From an uncultured Sphingomonas sp. (lineage in GTDB: Bacteria; Pseudomonadota; Alphaproteobacteria; Sphingomonadales; Sphingomonadaceae), in assembly GCF_913777625.1 (NCBI RefSeq), contig NZ_CAJYTI010000040.1, positions 124,001-188,000 on the forward strand: a DNA stretch of 64,000 bases, read 5' to 3'. The notes under the pieces were generated by a model. That model did not search any database and was not told where the DNA came from. It saw nothing but the letters and a program-made list of their open reading frames with translations. Numbering within the stretch: the stretch's first letter is position 1; the number at the start of each line of letters is the position of its first letter. This document shows, piece by piece, positions 38,168 through 47,572 of the stretch. The position numbers and the translations under genes are program-made.

Positions 38168-39709
38168 ATGCGCGAAATCAAGAACATCGTGATTGTCGGG
38201 GGCGGCACCGCGGGCTGGCTGACCGCCGGCGCGATCGCGGCCCGCCACCAGGCCCGCCGCGCCCAGGGCTTTACCGTGACCCTGGTCGAATCCCGGACGG
38301 TGCCGATCATCGGCGTCGGCGAAGGCACGTGGCCGACGCTCCGGACCACGCTGCGCAAGATCGGCGTTTCCGAAACCGAATTCTTCCGCCAGTGCGACGC
38401 CGCCTTCAAGCAGGGCGCACGCTTCAATCGCTGGACGACGGGCGCGGCGGACGACGGCTATTACCACCCGCTGATGCTGCCCCAGGGCTTTGCCCAGACC
38501 AACCTGGTGCCGCATTGGCTGGCCAACGAGGCGGACGAGAGCTTCTGCGACGCCGTCACTCCGCAGGGCCGGATCTGCGACGCCGGTCTCGCGCCCAAGA
38601 CGATCGCGACGGCGGAATATGAGGGCGTCGCCAACTACGCCTATCATCTCGACGCGGGCAAATTCTCCACCTTCCTCCAGCGCCACTGCGTCGACACGCT
38701 CGGCGTCCGCCACGTCCTCGCCGACGTCACCGAGGTTCGGCTGACGGAGGGGGGCGACATCGACCGGCTGGAAACGGAGCAGGGCATTATCATTGCCGGC
38801 GACCTGTTCGTCGATTGCACCGGCTTTTCGGCGCTGTTGATCGGCAAGGCGCTGGGGGTCGGCCTCCGCGCCTGCAGCGACGTGCTGTTCTGCGACACCG
38901 CGCTGGCGATGCAGGTCCCCTATGCCGATCCCGAGGATCCGATCGCCAGCCATACGATTTCCACCGCGCAGGCGGCCGGCTGGATCTGGGACATCGGGCT
39001 CCCCACCCGCCGCGGCGTGGGCCATGTCTTCTCCAGCAGCCACACCAGCGCCGACGACGCCGAGCGTGCGCTGCGCGACTATGTCGGTCCGGCGGCGCGC
39101 GACCTGTCCGTCCGGCGCCTCGCCATCCGCTCCGGCCACCGCGAGACCTTCTGGAAGAACAACTGCGTCGCGGTGGGGCTCGCCGCAGGCTTCCTCGAGC
39201 CGCTGGAAGCCTCGGCGATCGTGCTGATCGAGCTGTCGGCCAAGATCATCGCCGAGCAGCTTCCCGCCTGCCGCGAGGTGATGGACACCGTCGCCCGGCG
39301 CTACAACGAGACGACGCTGTATCGCTGGGGCCGGATCATCGACTTCCTCAAGCTCCATTATTCGCTGACCAAGCGCACCGACACCGACTTCTGGCGCGAC
39401 AACCGGCGCGCGGAGACGATCCCGGATCGCCTGCGCGCGCTGATGGCGCTATGGGACTATCACGCACCCTGGCTGCACGACGAGTTCGATCGGGTCGAGG
39501 AAGTCTTCCCCTCGGCCAGCTACCAATATGTCCTGTACGGCATGGGGCACCGCACCCGGGTGGCGCCGGGCAGCTACGAACCGGAGGCCGAGCAGGCGGC
39601 GCGCCTGCGTCGCGAGAATCGCGTCTTTACCGAACGCCTGTTGCAGGGCCTTCCCAAGCACCGGACCTTGATCGACCGGATCGTCCAACACGGCCTTCAG
39701 CCGATCTGA
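38168..39709 (+). CDS. Tryptophan-halogenase-like FAD-dependent protein
   Basis: 513 residues. N-terminal FAD motif IVIVGGGTAGWLTAGAIAA and VGEGTWPTLRTTL, then CDAAFKQGARFNRW, where the Lys fits the catalytic Lys of PrnA-type halogenases. The second family signature WxWxIP reads WIWDIGLP: the Pro is Gly. Members of this branch sit next to TonB receptors, SapC and cupin genes in oligotrophic Proteobacteria; some Xanthomonas relatives halogenate free indoles, but the physiological substrate is unknown. No dedicated flavin reductase is nearby. It follows the receptor after 79 bp and precedes the esterase by 16 bp. Confidence 0.88.
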   Translation: MREIKNIVIVGGGTAGWLTAGAIAARHQARRAQGFTVTLVESRTVPIIGVGEGTWPTLRTTLRKIGVSETEFFRQCDAAFKQGARFNRWTTGAADDGYYHPLMLPQGFAQTNLVPHWLANEADESFCDAVTPQGRICDAGLAPKTIATAEYEGVANYAYHLDAGKFSTFLQRHCVDTLGVRHVLADVTEVRLTEGGDIDRLETEQGIIIAGDLFVDCTGFSALLIGKALGVGLRACSDVLFCDTALAMQVPYADPEDPIASHTISTAQAAGWIWDIGLPTRRGVGHVFSSSHTSADDAERALRDYVGPAARDLSVRRLAIRSGHRETFWKNNCVAVGLAAGFLEPLEASAIVLIELSAKIIAEQLPACREVMDTVARRYNETTLYRWGRIIDFLKLHYSLTKRTDTDFWRDNRRAETIPDRLRALMALWDYHAPWLHDEFDRVEEVFPSASYQYVLYGMGHRTRVAPGSYEPEAEQAARLRRENRVFTERLLQGLPKHRTLIDRIVQHGLQPI

Positions 39710-39725
39710 ACCACGGAGCGTGCAC

Positions 39726-41666
39726 ATGTCCTGGCGATCTCTTGCCCTCGCCGCAGCACTGGCCGGCACGGCCCTGGCCAGCGCCGCTCACGCCCAGCCG
39801 CAGCTGGACGGCGTGATCGGTGCCCACGCCGTGCTCCAGCGCGACCAGCCGATCCCGCTCGCCGGCGCCGCGCGCCCAGGCGAGACCGTGATGATCAGCC
39901 TCGCCGGCCACAGCATCAGCGTCACGGCCGGCCGCGACGGACGGTTCTCGGCGACGCTCCCTGCGCTGCCCGCCGGCGGCCCCTTCACGCTGACCCTGGC
40001 GGCGCCGAGCGGTGCCACGGTGATCAACGACCTGCTGATCGGCGACGTCTTCCTGTGCTCGGGCCAGAGCAACATGGAAATGAAGGTGCGCGACGCGCAG
40101 AGCCTGTTCCCCGAGGCGCATGCCCCGGTCGACCCGCGGCTGCGGCTGCTGACGATCGGCAAGAAGATGGCCGTCCGTCCGCTCGATCGGTTCGACGCGA
40201 CCCCGGCTTGGGAAATCTCCGGCCCCGAAACCTCCCCCGCCTTTTCCGCTGCCTGTCTCTACATGGCCCAGTCGCTGCGCCATGACGGCGATGTGCCGGT
40301 GGGCGCGATCCATTCGAGCTGGGGCGGATCGCGGATCAGCGCCTGGATGAGCGATACCGCGCTCCGCCAGGCGGGCCTCGCCGACGATGCCGAGCTGCTC
40401 GCGCTCTATGCCCGTGATCCGGCGGCAGCGACGCGGCGGGCATCGACGATCTGGGAAGCATGGTGGCGCGCCGCGAGCGGCGACGCCGCAGGCGCCGAGC
40501 CATGGCAGCCCGATGCCGCGCTCGCCTGGCGGGCTGTGCCCAGCTTCACCAATTTCGAAAGCTGGGGCGTCCCCGAACTGGCCGATTATAACGGCATGCT
40601 CTGGTACCAGCGCACCGTCGAGCTGACCCCGGAGCAGGCGCGCGGTGCGGCGACGCTGTCGCTGGGCATGGTCGACGACGCCGATCGTACCTGGGTCAAC
40701 GGCGCCGGCGTCGGCGGGATGAGCCTTGCCGGCGCGCAGCGCCTCTATGTGCTGCCGGCCGGGACGCTGAAGGCCGGGCGCAACGTCATCACCGTCAATG
40801 ACGACGACGTCTATGCGCTGGGCGGGATGCTCGGGCCGGTCGACGCGATGCGGCTTACCTTCGCCGACGGCACCGGCATCCCCTTGGGCACGGGCTGGCG
40901 CTATGCCATCGCCAAGCGCGTGCCGGGCGCCGCGCCGCGGGTGCCATGGGACGACATCAACGGCGCGGGCACGCTGTTCAACGCGATGATCGCGCCGCTC
41001 GCGCCGATCCGCCTCGCCGGCATCGCCTGGTACCAGGGCGAATCCGATACCGGCATCCCAGGCTATGACCGCCGTCTCCGTGCAATGATCGCGGACTGGC
41101 GGCAGCGCTTCGGCAGCCCGGCGGCGGCGTTCGTCATCGCCCAGCTCGCCAACTATGGTGCTCCTGCCCTCGCGCCGTCCGAGAGCGGATGGGCCGATGT
41201 GCGCGACGCCCAGCGCCGGGTCGCCGCCGAGGATCCGCATGGCGGCCTCGCCGTGACGCTCGACATCGGCGACGCGTCCGACATCCATCCGGGCGAAAAG
41301 CGGCTCGTCGGCCAGCGCCTCGCCCAGGCGATGCGGGCGGCACGTGCAGGTGCACGCGATGGACGGGCAGGTCCCGCGATCGGATCGGCCGAACGCCAGG
41401 ACAGTGCGGTGGTGCTGCACTTCACCGGCGTACAGGGTGGGCTGCACACAAGCGGTTCCGATCAGGCGATCGGCTTCGAACTCTGCGGCGCGGGCGCAGG
41501 GAGCTGTCGCTTCGTGGCGGGACGGGCGGCGGGGAGCACCGTAACGATCGCCGGCGACGGAAAACCGGTCACCCGCGTGCGCTATGCCTGGGCGGATGCT
41601 CCGGCCACCAACCTTGCGGACGAGGCTCGCCTACCCGTCGGTACGTTCGAGGTGCCGGTGCACTGA
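39726..41666 (+). CDS. Sialate O-acetylesterase-type carbohydrate esterase, exported
   Basis: 646 residues from the ATG at 39726 (GGAG upstream; a GTG at 39720 is possible). Signal MSWRSLALAAALAGTALASAAHA. The SGNH nucleophile block is FLCSGQSNMEM; IAWYQGESDTGIPGYD is the family's second block and DIHPGEKRLVGQ holds the Asp-x-x-His pair. Residues about 260-380 insert a jelly-roll (WYQRTVELTPEQARGAATL, TWVNGAGVGG). The family removes acetyl groups from sialic acid or, in bacterial hemicellulose loci, from xylan or other acetylated glycans. The locus favours the latter. Confidence 0.88.
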   Translation: MSWRSLALAAALAGTALASAAHAQPQLDGVIGAHAVLQRDQPIPLAGAARPGETVMISLAGHSISVTAGRDGRFSATLPALPAGGPFTLTLAAPSGATVINDLLIGDVFLCSGQSNMEMKVRDAQSLFPEAHAPVDPRLRLLTIGKKMAVRPLDRFDATPAWEISGPETSPAFSAACLYMAQSLRHDGDVPVGAIHSSWGGSRISAWMSDTALRQAGLADDAELLALYARDPAAATRRASTIWEAWWRAASGDAAGAEPWQPDAALAWRAVPSFTNFESWGVPELADYNGMLWYQRTVELTPEQARGAATLSLGMVDDADRTWVNGAGVGGMSLAGAQRLYVLPAGTLKAGRNVITVNDDDVYALGGMLGPVDAMRLTFADGTGIPLGTGWRYAIAKRVPGAAPRVPWDDINGAGTLFNAMIAPLAPIRLAGIAWYQGESDTGIPGYDRRLRAMIADWRQRFGSPAAAFVIAQLANYGAPALAPSESGWADVRDAQRRVAAEDPHGGLAVTLDIGDASDIHPGEKRLVGQRLAQAMRAARAGARDGRAGPAIGSAERQDSAVVLHFTGVQGGLHTSGSDQAIGFELCGAGAGSCRFVAGRAAGSTVTIAGDGKPVTRVRYAWADAPATNLADEARLPVGTFEVPVH

Positions 41667-41752
41667 CGCACCTGAATATCTTCATCCAATCAACGTAATA
41701 GAACCAACATCGGAGCATCAACAGGCCGTTGCCAATGCAGAAATCGCCATTA

Positions 41753-41766
41753 TGGTAGCGCTCACA
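41753..41766. promoter_or_regulatory. xyl-box-like LacI operator upstream of the GH9 gene
   Basis: TGGTAGCGCTCACA differs from the remembered xyl-box TGGTAGCGCTAACA at one position. It ends 23 bp before the GH9 ATG, in a 123-bp gap, where a bound repressor would block transcription or the start region. Confidence 0.65.
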
Positions 41767-41789
41767 TAAACAGAATATCGGGAGAGAAG

Positions 41790-44306
41790 ATGCGCCTCAC
41801 GCCAAAGGCCGTATTGGTCGCTTCGCTGCTGTCATCCACCCTACCGGCATCGGCCCAGACGGCGCTTCGCCTGGACCGTTCCGATTATTTCGAGGCGCCC
41901 GGCGTCAACTGGCTGGTGTTCTCCAACGTCAACGAAGGCCTGTTCGCCGATGCCAAGATCAGCGGCGTCGAGCTGATCCAGCAGGACATCCGCACCGCGA
42001 CCAATGGCGATATCCGCCTCGCCGCCACCCCCGGCCAGTGGGATCCGGCCGGCGCCTTCGTATCCCGCCGCGTCGACAAGGCGGCGGGCGTCATCGAAGC
42101 GACGCTGAAATATCCCGACTTCCAGTACACCATCCGCGCCGAACGCCGCGGGGCGAGCATCGTGCTGTCCGTACTGCTCGATACCCCGCTGCCGGCCGCA
42201 CAGGTCGGCAAGGCCGGACTGAACCTCGAGTTCGTGCCCTCCGCCTATTTCCATCACAGCTATACGGTGGACGGCAAGGCGGCACTCTTCCCGCGCTACC
42301 CCGCCGACCGGATGATGCTGACGCCGGAGCGCAATGCCGCCAGCGGCCGCAGCGACGGCCCCGGCGCCGAGCCCCTGCCCTTCGCCAGCGGACGCGATCT
42401 GGTACTGGCGCCGGAGGATCCCGCCCGCCGCGTCGGTATCCGTACGCGCGACGGCACGCTCGCCGTGTTCGACGGGCGCAACCAGGCGCAGAACGGCTGG
42501 TTCGTCGTGCGCCAGCTGCTGCCGGCGGGTCGCACCGGGCGCGTCGTCGAATGGACCTTGGATGCGAACAGCGTGCCCGGCTGGCTGCGGCCGCCGGTGA
42601 TCGGCCATTCGCAGGTCGGCTACACACCCGAGGGCCCCAAGATCGCCACGGTCGAGCTGGATCGCGACGATGCCCGCACGCTCCAGCCACGCCTGCTGAA
42701 ACTGGACGCGACGGGCAACTTCGTGCCGGTCCGCACCCCGCCGGCACGCGAATGGGGCCGGTATCTGCGCTACCGCTATCTCCAGCTCGATTTCAGCAAG
42801 GTCACCACGCCCGGCACCTATGCCGTCGAGTATGGCGGCACGCGCACGGCGCCCTTCCCCATCCAGCCGGGCGTCCTCCAGGAAAGCTGGAACCTGACCA
42901 ACGACGTCTATCTGCCGATCGCGATGGACCATATACTGGTCAACGAGGCCTATCGCGTCTGGCACGGCGATCCGCACCGCGACGATGCCCGCCAGGCGCC
43001 GCTCAACCACGAGCATATCGACCTGTACCGCCAGGGCCCGACGACCGACACGCCGTTCCAGCCCGGCGAGCACATTCCCGGGCTCGCGGTCGGCGGCTGG
43101 CTGGACGCGGGCGATTTCGACATCCGCACCCAGACCCAGTATCAGGTCATCCGCCAGCTGGTCGATGCATGGGAGACGTTCGGCATCGACCGCGACACGG
43201 TCTCGGTTGACTGGGAGACGCGCCGCGTCGAGATCCATGTGCCCGACGGGGTTCCCGACATCCTCCAGCAGATCCGCCACGGCAGCCTGCAACTGCTCGC
43301 CCAGCAGGACGCGGTCGGCCATGCGATCCACGGCATCGTCGAGCCCGATGTCGGCCAGTATACCCATCTCGGCGACGCCGCGAGCAAGACCGACGGGCTG
43401 GTCTATGATCCCAAGCTCAAGCCGTACGAGCGCGCCTATGATTCCAAGGGTGGTCGCAGCGGTACCCCGGACGATCGCTGGGCCTTCACCAGCAAGGCGT
43501 CGGCGCTGAACTATGGCTCGGCTGCCGCACTGGCCGCGACCTACCGTGCGTGGAAGGACCGCGATCCGGCCTTTGCCAAGCGGTGCCTCACGGTCGCGCA
43601 GAAGATCTGGGCCGGGGAGCACAGCCATGCGCCCGACCTCTTCCAGAACGGCAACACGACCGGCGGCCCACTCGATGTCGAGGAGTTCACCGCCGCCGTC
43701 GAGCTGCTCGCCGCCACGCGGGATCCGCAATATGCCGACCGCGTGCAGGCGCTGACGCCGAAGATGCTGCGCGGCTTTACGTTCACCGCGACCACCCTGG
43801 TGAAGGCGCTGCCGTTCATGCCCGCAAGCTATCGCGCCACGCTCGAACCGGCGGTGCGTGACTGGGCGGCGAAGGCGCAGGCGATGACGAAGGAGAACCC
43901 GTTCGGCGTGCCGATCACCGCGGGCGGCTGGGCCGGCAGCGGCAGCGTGCTCAACTTCGGCCTGACCGGCGATGCCCTGCACCGCGCCTTCCCCGACCTG
44001 GTGGATGCGTCGCCGGTGCAGCGCGCGCTCGACTTCCTGCACGGCCACCATCCGGCATCGGATCGCTCGCTGGTCTCGGGCGTCGGCGCGCTGTCGAAGG
44101 AGATCGCCTATGGCAACAACCGGGCGGACTTCTCCTTCATCCCCGGCGGCGTCGTCCCCGGCGTGCTGCTGCTCAAGCCCGACTATCCGGAGAACCGCGA
44201 CGACTGGCCGTTCTTCTGGGGCGAGAATGAATATGTGGTGCCCGAAGGCGCCATGTACCTCACGCTCGCCAATGCCGGTGCGCGGCTGGCCGGCGCCCCG
44301 AAATGA
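41790..44306 (+). CDS. Glycoside hydrolase family 9 protein, exported
   Basis: 838 residues. Signal MRLTPKAVLVASLLSSTLPASAQ, then about 250 residues without a clear family, a CelD-type Ig-like domain (about 265-365: IGHSQVGYTPEGPKIATVEL) and the GH9 (alpha/alpha)6 barrel. GGWLDAGDFDIRTQTQYQ carries the catalytic Asp residues of DAGD and WGENEYVVPEGAMYL the acid Glu. GH9 enzymes are mostly endoglucanases, with some exo-acting and xyloglucan- or chitosan-active members. The long N-terminus and SVSGVGAL region set it apart from plain cellulases. Preceded by GGGAGAGAAG and a LacI-type site. Confidence 0.88.
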   Translation: MRLTPKAVLVASLLSSTLPASAQTALRLDRSDYFEAPGVNWLVFSNVNEGLFADAKISGVELIQQDIRTATNGDIRLAATPGQWDPAGAFVSRRVDKAAGVIEATLKYPDFQYTIRAERRGASIVLSVLLDTPLPAAQVGKAGLNLEFVPSAYFHHSYTVDGKAALFPRYPADRMMLTPERNAASGRSDGPGAEPLPFASGRDLVLAPEDPARRVGIRTRDGTLAVFDGRNQAQNGWFVVRQLLPAGRTGRVVEWTLDANSVPGWLRPPVIGHSQVGYTPEGPKIATVELDRDDARTLQPRLLKLDATGNFVPVRTPPAREWGRYLRYRYLQLDFSKVTTPGTYAVEYGGTRTAPFPIQPGVLQESWNLTNDVYLPIAMDHILVNEAYRVWHGDPHRDDARQAPLNHEHIDLYRQGPTTDTPFQPGEHIPGLAVGGWLDAGDFDIRTQTQYQVIRQLVDAWETFGIDRDTVSVDWETRRVEIHVPDGVPDILQQIRHGSLQLLAQQDAVGHAIHGIVEPDVGQYTHLGDAASKTDGLVYDPKLKPYERAYDSKGGRSGTPDDRWAFTSKASALNYGSAAALAATYRAWKDRDPAFAKRCLTVAQKIWAGEHSHAPDLFQNGNTTGGPLDVEEFTAAVELLAATRDPQYADRVQALTPKMLRGFTFTATTLVKALPFMPASYRATLEPAVRDWAAKAQAMTKENPFGVPITAGGWAGSGSVLNFGLTGDALHRAFPDLVDASPVQRALDFLHGHHPASDRSLVSGVGALSKEIAYGNNRADFSFIPGGVVPGVLLLKPDYPENRDDWPFFWGENEYVVPEGAMYLTLANAGARLAGAPK

Positions 44307-44345
44307 CCGGACCCATGGGCATGCTCAAGAACAGGAGAGGGTAGA

Positions 44346-45305
44346 ATGACGAACAGGATGGTTTGCAAGGCGCGGACATCGCTCCGGCGTCGCGCGATGC
44401 TGATCGGGGCGGCATTTGCCTGCGCCTGCTCGGTGCCTGCGCTCGCGCAGAGCGACAAGATGCAGCCGATCGCGACGCCGGCGCAGCCCAGCGCCATCGA
44501 GCTCGACACCGGCCCGCTGCCCGGCGGGACCAATCCGGAAAGCTGGCACAGCCAATATGGCAGCGTCTTCGCGCGCAACGTGGTGGTCGCGACGCTCACG
44601 CCCTTCCTGCCCGATCCCGCCAAGGCGAGCGGCGCGGCGGTGGTGGTCGCCCCCGGCGGCGGCTTCCGCACCCTCTCGATGGAAAACGAAGGCTGGGATG
44701 TCGCCAAGGCGCTGGCCAAGCGCGGCGTGGCCGCCTTCGTGCTCAAATACCGGCTGAACCAGACGCCCCGCGAGATGGACGCGTTCGAGCGCTCGATGGC
44801 GGAGATGTTCTCCACCACCGCGGCGCGTCCGCCCCGGCCCGATCCGGCCGCGATGATGGCAGGCCTGGCGCCGCAGCTCGCCGATGCGCGCGCGGCCTTC
44901 GCGCTGATCCGCAAGCGCGCGGGCGAATGGCATGTCGATCCGAACAAGGTGGGCATGATCGGCTTCTCGGCCGGCGCGATGCTTACCATGGCGACCGAAC
45001 TCGCCGGACAGGATGCGAAGCCCGCCTTCATCGCCGACATTTACGGCCCGCTCGCCAGCGTCACCGTGCCTGCCGACGCGCCGCCGCTGTTCGTGGCGCT
45101 CGCGGCCGACGACCCCTTCTTCGCCAATGGCGGGTTCGGGCTGATCGAGTCCTGGAAGGCGGCGAAGAAGCCGGTGGAGTTCCACTTCTACGAACAGGGC
45201 GGCCACGGCTTCGGCATGTATCCGAAGACGACGACCAGCACCGGCTGGTTCGATGCGTTCGCACGCTGGCTGACCATGCACGGCTGGATGAAGCCCACCG
45301 CCTGA
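44346..45305 (+). CDS. Alpha/beta-hydrolase, acetyl-esterase-like, exported
   Basis: 319 residues with a basic n-region and signal peptide (RRRAMLIGAAFACACSVPALA). Alpha/beta-hydrolase landmarks: oxyanion VVVAPGGGFRTLSMENEG, nucleophile elbow GMIGFSAGAMLTM, Asp in LAADDPFFANG and catalytic His in QGGHGFGMYP. This BD-FAE / acetylxylan-esterase-like group cleaves small acyl esters from plant polysaccharides. It follows GH9 after 39 bp with AGGAGAGGG just before the ATG, so it is in the same operon, and it converges on the GH43 gene. Confidence 0.88.
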   Translation: MTNRMVCKARTSLRRRAMLIGAAFACACSVPALAQSDKMQPIATPAQPSAIELDTGPLPGGTNPESWHSQYGSVFARNVVVATLTPFLPDPAKASGAAVVVAPGGGFRTLSMENEGWDVAKALAKRGVAAFVLKYRLNQTPREMDAFERSMAEMFSTTAARPPRPDPAAMMAGLAPQLADARAAFALIRKRAGEWHVDPNKVGMIGFSAGAMLTMATELAGQDAKPAFIADIYGPLASVTVPADAPPLFVALAADDPFFANGGFGLIESWKAAKKPVEFHFYEQGGHGFGMYPKTTTSTGWFDAFARWLTMHGWMKPTA

Positions 45306-45325
45306 CCGCCTTGATCCGCTAGTCG

Positions 45326-45358
45326 ACGGGACCGGCCGCGCCATCGCGCCGGTCCCGT
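45326..45358. terminator. Hairpin between the esterase and the convergent GH43 gene
   Basis: ACGGGACCGGC (45326-45336) and GCCGGTCCCGT (45348-45358) form an 11-bp perfect stem in the 59-bp gap. A short T-rich tail (tcggttt) follows on the plus strand. Probably ends both transcripts. Confidence 0.7.
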
Positions 45359-45364
45359 TCGGTT

Positions 45365-46810
45365 TCAGGGCTGCAGGAACCGCCACTTGCCCGCATCGCT
45401 GGTGGGATCGAACACCACCAGCGCGGGCGTGCTGCGGCCGATCGCGACCAGCGCCTTGGGGTTCTTCGCATCCTCCTGCGCCTTGGGCAGGATGCGGTAG
45501 GTGCCGTCGGTCAGCTGATCGATCCGCCACAGCTGCTCGGGCGCGCCGGTGAACGCCGGCACCGCCTGCACGCTGCCCTGCGGGCCGGTGGCGAGCGCCC
45601 GCGCCGTGCCCGCGATGAGGATCTTGTAATAGGGCGCACCGAAGGCACCCCCCGCGCCCTCGGCAGGCGCGACCGTCCATTGCTGGTGCGCGCGGATCAT
45701 ATAGTCGCCGAGATCGACCTCGACCGGTCCGCTGGGCCAGCTTCCCTGGTTTTCGGCGAGCGTCTGGTTGGGGATCGGCCCGGTCGGATCGCCGGGCGAG
45801 GCGAAGAAGCTGCGGCGCACGTCGAACGGCATGCGGACGAAATCGACCGCGAGTTCGAGCGCCCCGCCGCTCCGCTCCGACTGGATCTCGTAGGTGCCGG
45901 CCGGCACATTCTCGCCCGCCACCGGCCAGCCGTTCCGCCACACCAGCGGCAGGATGCCGAGCACGCTGCGCCCGCCGCGATCCAGATCGGACTCATAGTG
46001 CATCGAGAATTTCTCGACGCCGTCGCCCAGATCGAGCAGGCCGAAATGTCCGGGTCCGTACTGCCGCCCGCGTCCGGCCACGACGAGCATCCCGCCGCCC
46101 TTGAGCAGCGGCACCCCCATATTGTCGACGAACGGCCCGGTGGGGCTGCGCGATCGGCCGACGCGGATGTTGTACGAGGAGTTCGGACCGTCGCAGCAGG
46201 TGCCGTGGGTGCCGAGCAGATAATACCAGCCGTCCCGGTACATCAGCGCGGTGGCTTCCATGTCGATGCCCACCTCGACCGGCTGGCTCCCCGGCATCTT
46301 CTCGCCGGTCTTGGGATCGAGCTCGATCATCCGGATATAGCCGAAATAGGTGCCGTAGCTCAGCCACAGCCGTCCCTCGGCGAAGAGGAAGGCGGGGTCG
46401 ATCGCGTCGGCCGGTTCCAGCCCGTTGGTGGAAGCGACCGTGCCGACCTCGTGATAGCCGAACGCCGGCGACTTGGGGTCGAGCGAGCGGGTCCACATCA
46501 CCTTCACGTTGCTGGCATGGCCGCCGTTCATGCCCCCGCCGCCCACGGCATAGGCGACATAATAGCGGTCGCCGATCTTGATCACGTCCGGCGCGACGCC
46601 GCCGCCCGGCCGCTCGCCGCCGCTGTGCCAGGTCCAGCCGTCGTCCGAGACGAGCCCGCCGCCGCGGGTGCCGAAGGTCCACCAGCGGCCGTCGGAATAG
46701 GTGATGGTGGAAGGATCGTGGATGAAGGGCTCACCGGCGAGCTGGGCGGAGGCGGCCTGGGGCTGTGCGAGGAGGAACAGCGCGGCGAGCGAGGGCATGG
46801 CGAACTTCAT
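45365..46810 (-). CDS. Glycoside hydrolase family 43 protein with a C-terminal lectin-like domain
   Basis: 481 residues from the ATG at 46810 (GAGGA upstream); the open frame continues upstream but runs over another gene. Signal MKFAMPSLAALFLLAQPQAASA. Five-bladed propeller of GH43: base Asp in HDPSTITYSDGRWW, DAIDPAFLFAEGRLWLSYG, acid Glu in VGIDMEATALMYRDG, and the arabinanase-type GRQYGPGHFGLL. Residues about 370-481 look like a beta-trefoil (RICIN-like) binding domain (EQLWRIDQLTDGTYRI, GKWRFLQP). Likely an arabinan/arabinoxylan hydrolase. Follows the accessory gene by 8 bp. Confidence 0.88.
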   Translation of the reverse strand: MKFAMPSLAALFLLAQPQAASAQLAGEPFIHDPSTITYSDGRWWTFGTRGGGLVSDDGWTWHSGGERPGGGVAPDVIKIGDRYYVAYAVGGGGMNGGHASNVKVMWTRSLDPKSPAFGYHEVGTVASTNGLEPADAIDPAFLFAEGRLWLSYGTYFGYIRMIELDPKTGEKMPGSQPVEVGIDMEATALMYRDGWYYLLGTHGTCCDGPNSSYNIRVGRSRSPTGPFVDNMGVPLLKGGGMLVVAGRGRQYGPGHFGLLDLGDGVEKFSMHYESDLDRGGRSVLGILPLVWRNGWPVAGENVPAGTYEIQSERSGGALELAVDFVRMPFDVRRSFFASPGDPTGPIPNQTLAENQGSWPSGPVEVDLGDYMIRAHQQWTVAPAEGAGGAFGAPYYKILIAGTARALATGPQGSVQAVPAFTGAPEQLWRIDQLTDGTYRILPKAQEDAKNPKALVAIGRSTPALVVFDPTSDAGKWRFLQP

Positions 46811-46818
46811 GGCGGTCC

Positions 46819-47532
46819 TCACTTCACGTTGATCGCAAGGTCGCGGATCGGCTTGCCCTCGGCATCGACGAACCGGGCGCAGAAATCGCTGAGACCCGGG
46901 CCGTTCATCACCGCACCGCGCAGGATATTGCGTCCCTTCCGGAGCGTGATCGGCCGCGAGACAACATCGTCCATCACCATCCGGCGATCGCCATAGAGCC
47001 CGGCAACCTCGCTGCCGTTCAGCCACCAGCGCGACGCGGAATTGGAGCCGAGCGCCAGCCGCACGCCGCGCATCTCCCGGGGCGCATCGATCACGGTCAC
47101 CGCCCAGAAGATCACGCCATAGGTCGGCTTGCCGAGCCCCTGCGCCAGATAGAAGAGCTTCACGTCGAACAGGGCGGAATCGAGCGCATGCCAGCGCAGG
47201 CCACCGGCGGCACTGTCGCCCTCGCGCGGTACCGCATCGAAGCGGCCGGGATAGGTGGCCGGCGCGAGTGCCTCGCGGACATAGCTGGGCGTGAAGCCGG
47301 TGTTGGTGCGGTTGGGCTTCACCACCGGCTCCAGCAGCAGCCAGCGGCGCAGAAAGCCGTCCGCATCGGGCGTGACCGCAGCGGCGGAGGCCGGCGTGAA
47401 ATAGGGGGCAAGCCCGGTGGGCGGCGGCAGCTTCTCGACCACCATGCCTGCGGTCTGCGCGTGCAGCGCAGCAGGTGCCAGCAATGCCAGGGCGGCCGCG
47501 CATCCACCGGCAACCGAACGGGGAACCCCCAT
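46819..47532 (-). CDS. Secreted accessory protein of the hemicellulose locus, function unknown
   Basis: 237 residues with signal peptide (SVAGGCAAALALLAPAALHA). The conserved core reads LRRWLLLEPVVKPNRTNTGF, LRWHALDSALFDVKLF, TYGVIFWAVTVIDAPREM, LGSNSASRWWLNG and GRNILRGAVMNGPGLSDFCAR. Proteins with this core accompany arabinan/xylan enzymes and are sometimes labelled acetylxylan esterase, but I see no Ser-hydrolase motif. The SNSASRWWLNG strand resembles the jelly-roll of beta-galactosidase-type domains, so sugar binding is more likely. First gene of an operon with GH43, with a LacI-type site 41 bp upstream. Confidence 0.72.
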   Translation of the reverse strand: MGVPRSVAGGCAAALALLAPAALHAQTAGMVVEKLPPPTGLAPYFTPASAAAVTPDADGFLRRWLLLEPVVKPNRTNTGFTPSYVREALAPATYPGRFDAVPREGDSAAGGLRWHALDSALFDVKLFYLAQGLGKPTYGVIFWAVTVIDAPREMRGVRLALGSNSASRWWLNGSEVAGLYGDRRMVMDDVVSRPITLRKGRNILRGAVMNGPGLSDFCARFVDAEGKPIRDLAINVK

Positions 47533-47572
47533 CGCCGTTATCTCCTCTCCGGGCGACTCGGACGGCCGCCAT

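Noticed and set aside
44363..45322. Second open frame of 319 codons on the same strand as the alpha/beta-hydrolase
   Set aside because: Arg-rich shadow of the esterase gene; all catalytic motifs are in the other frame.
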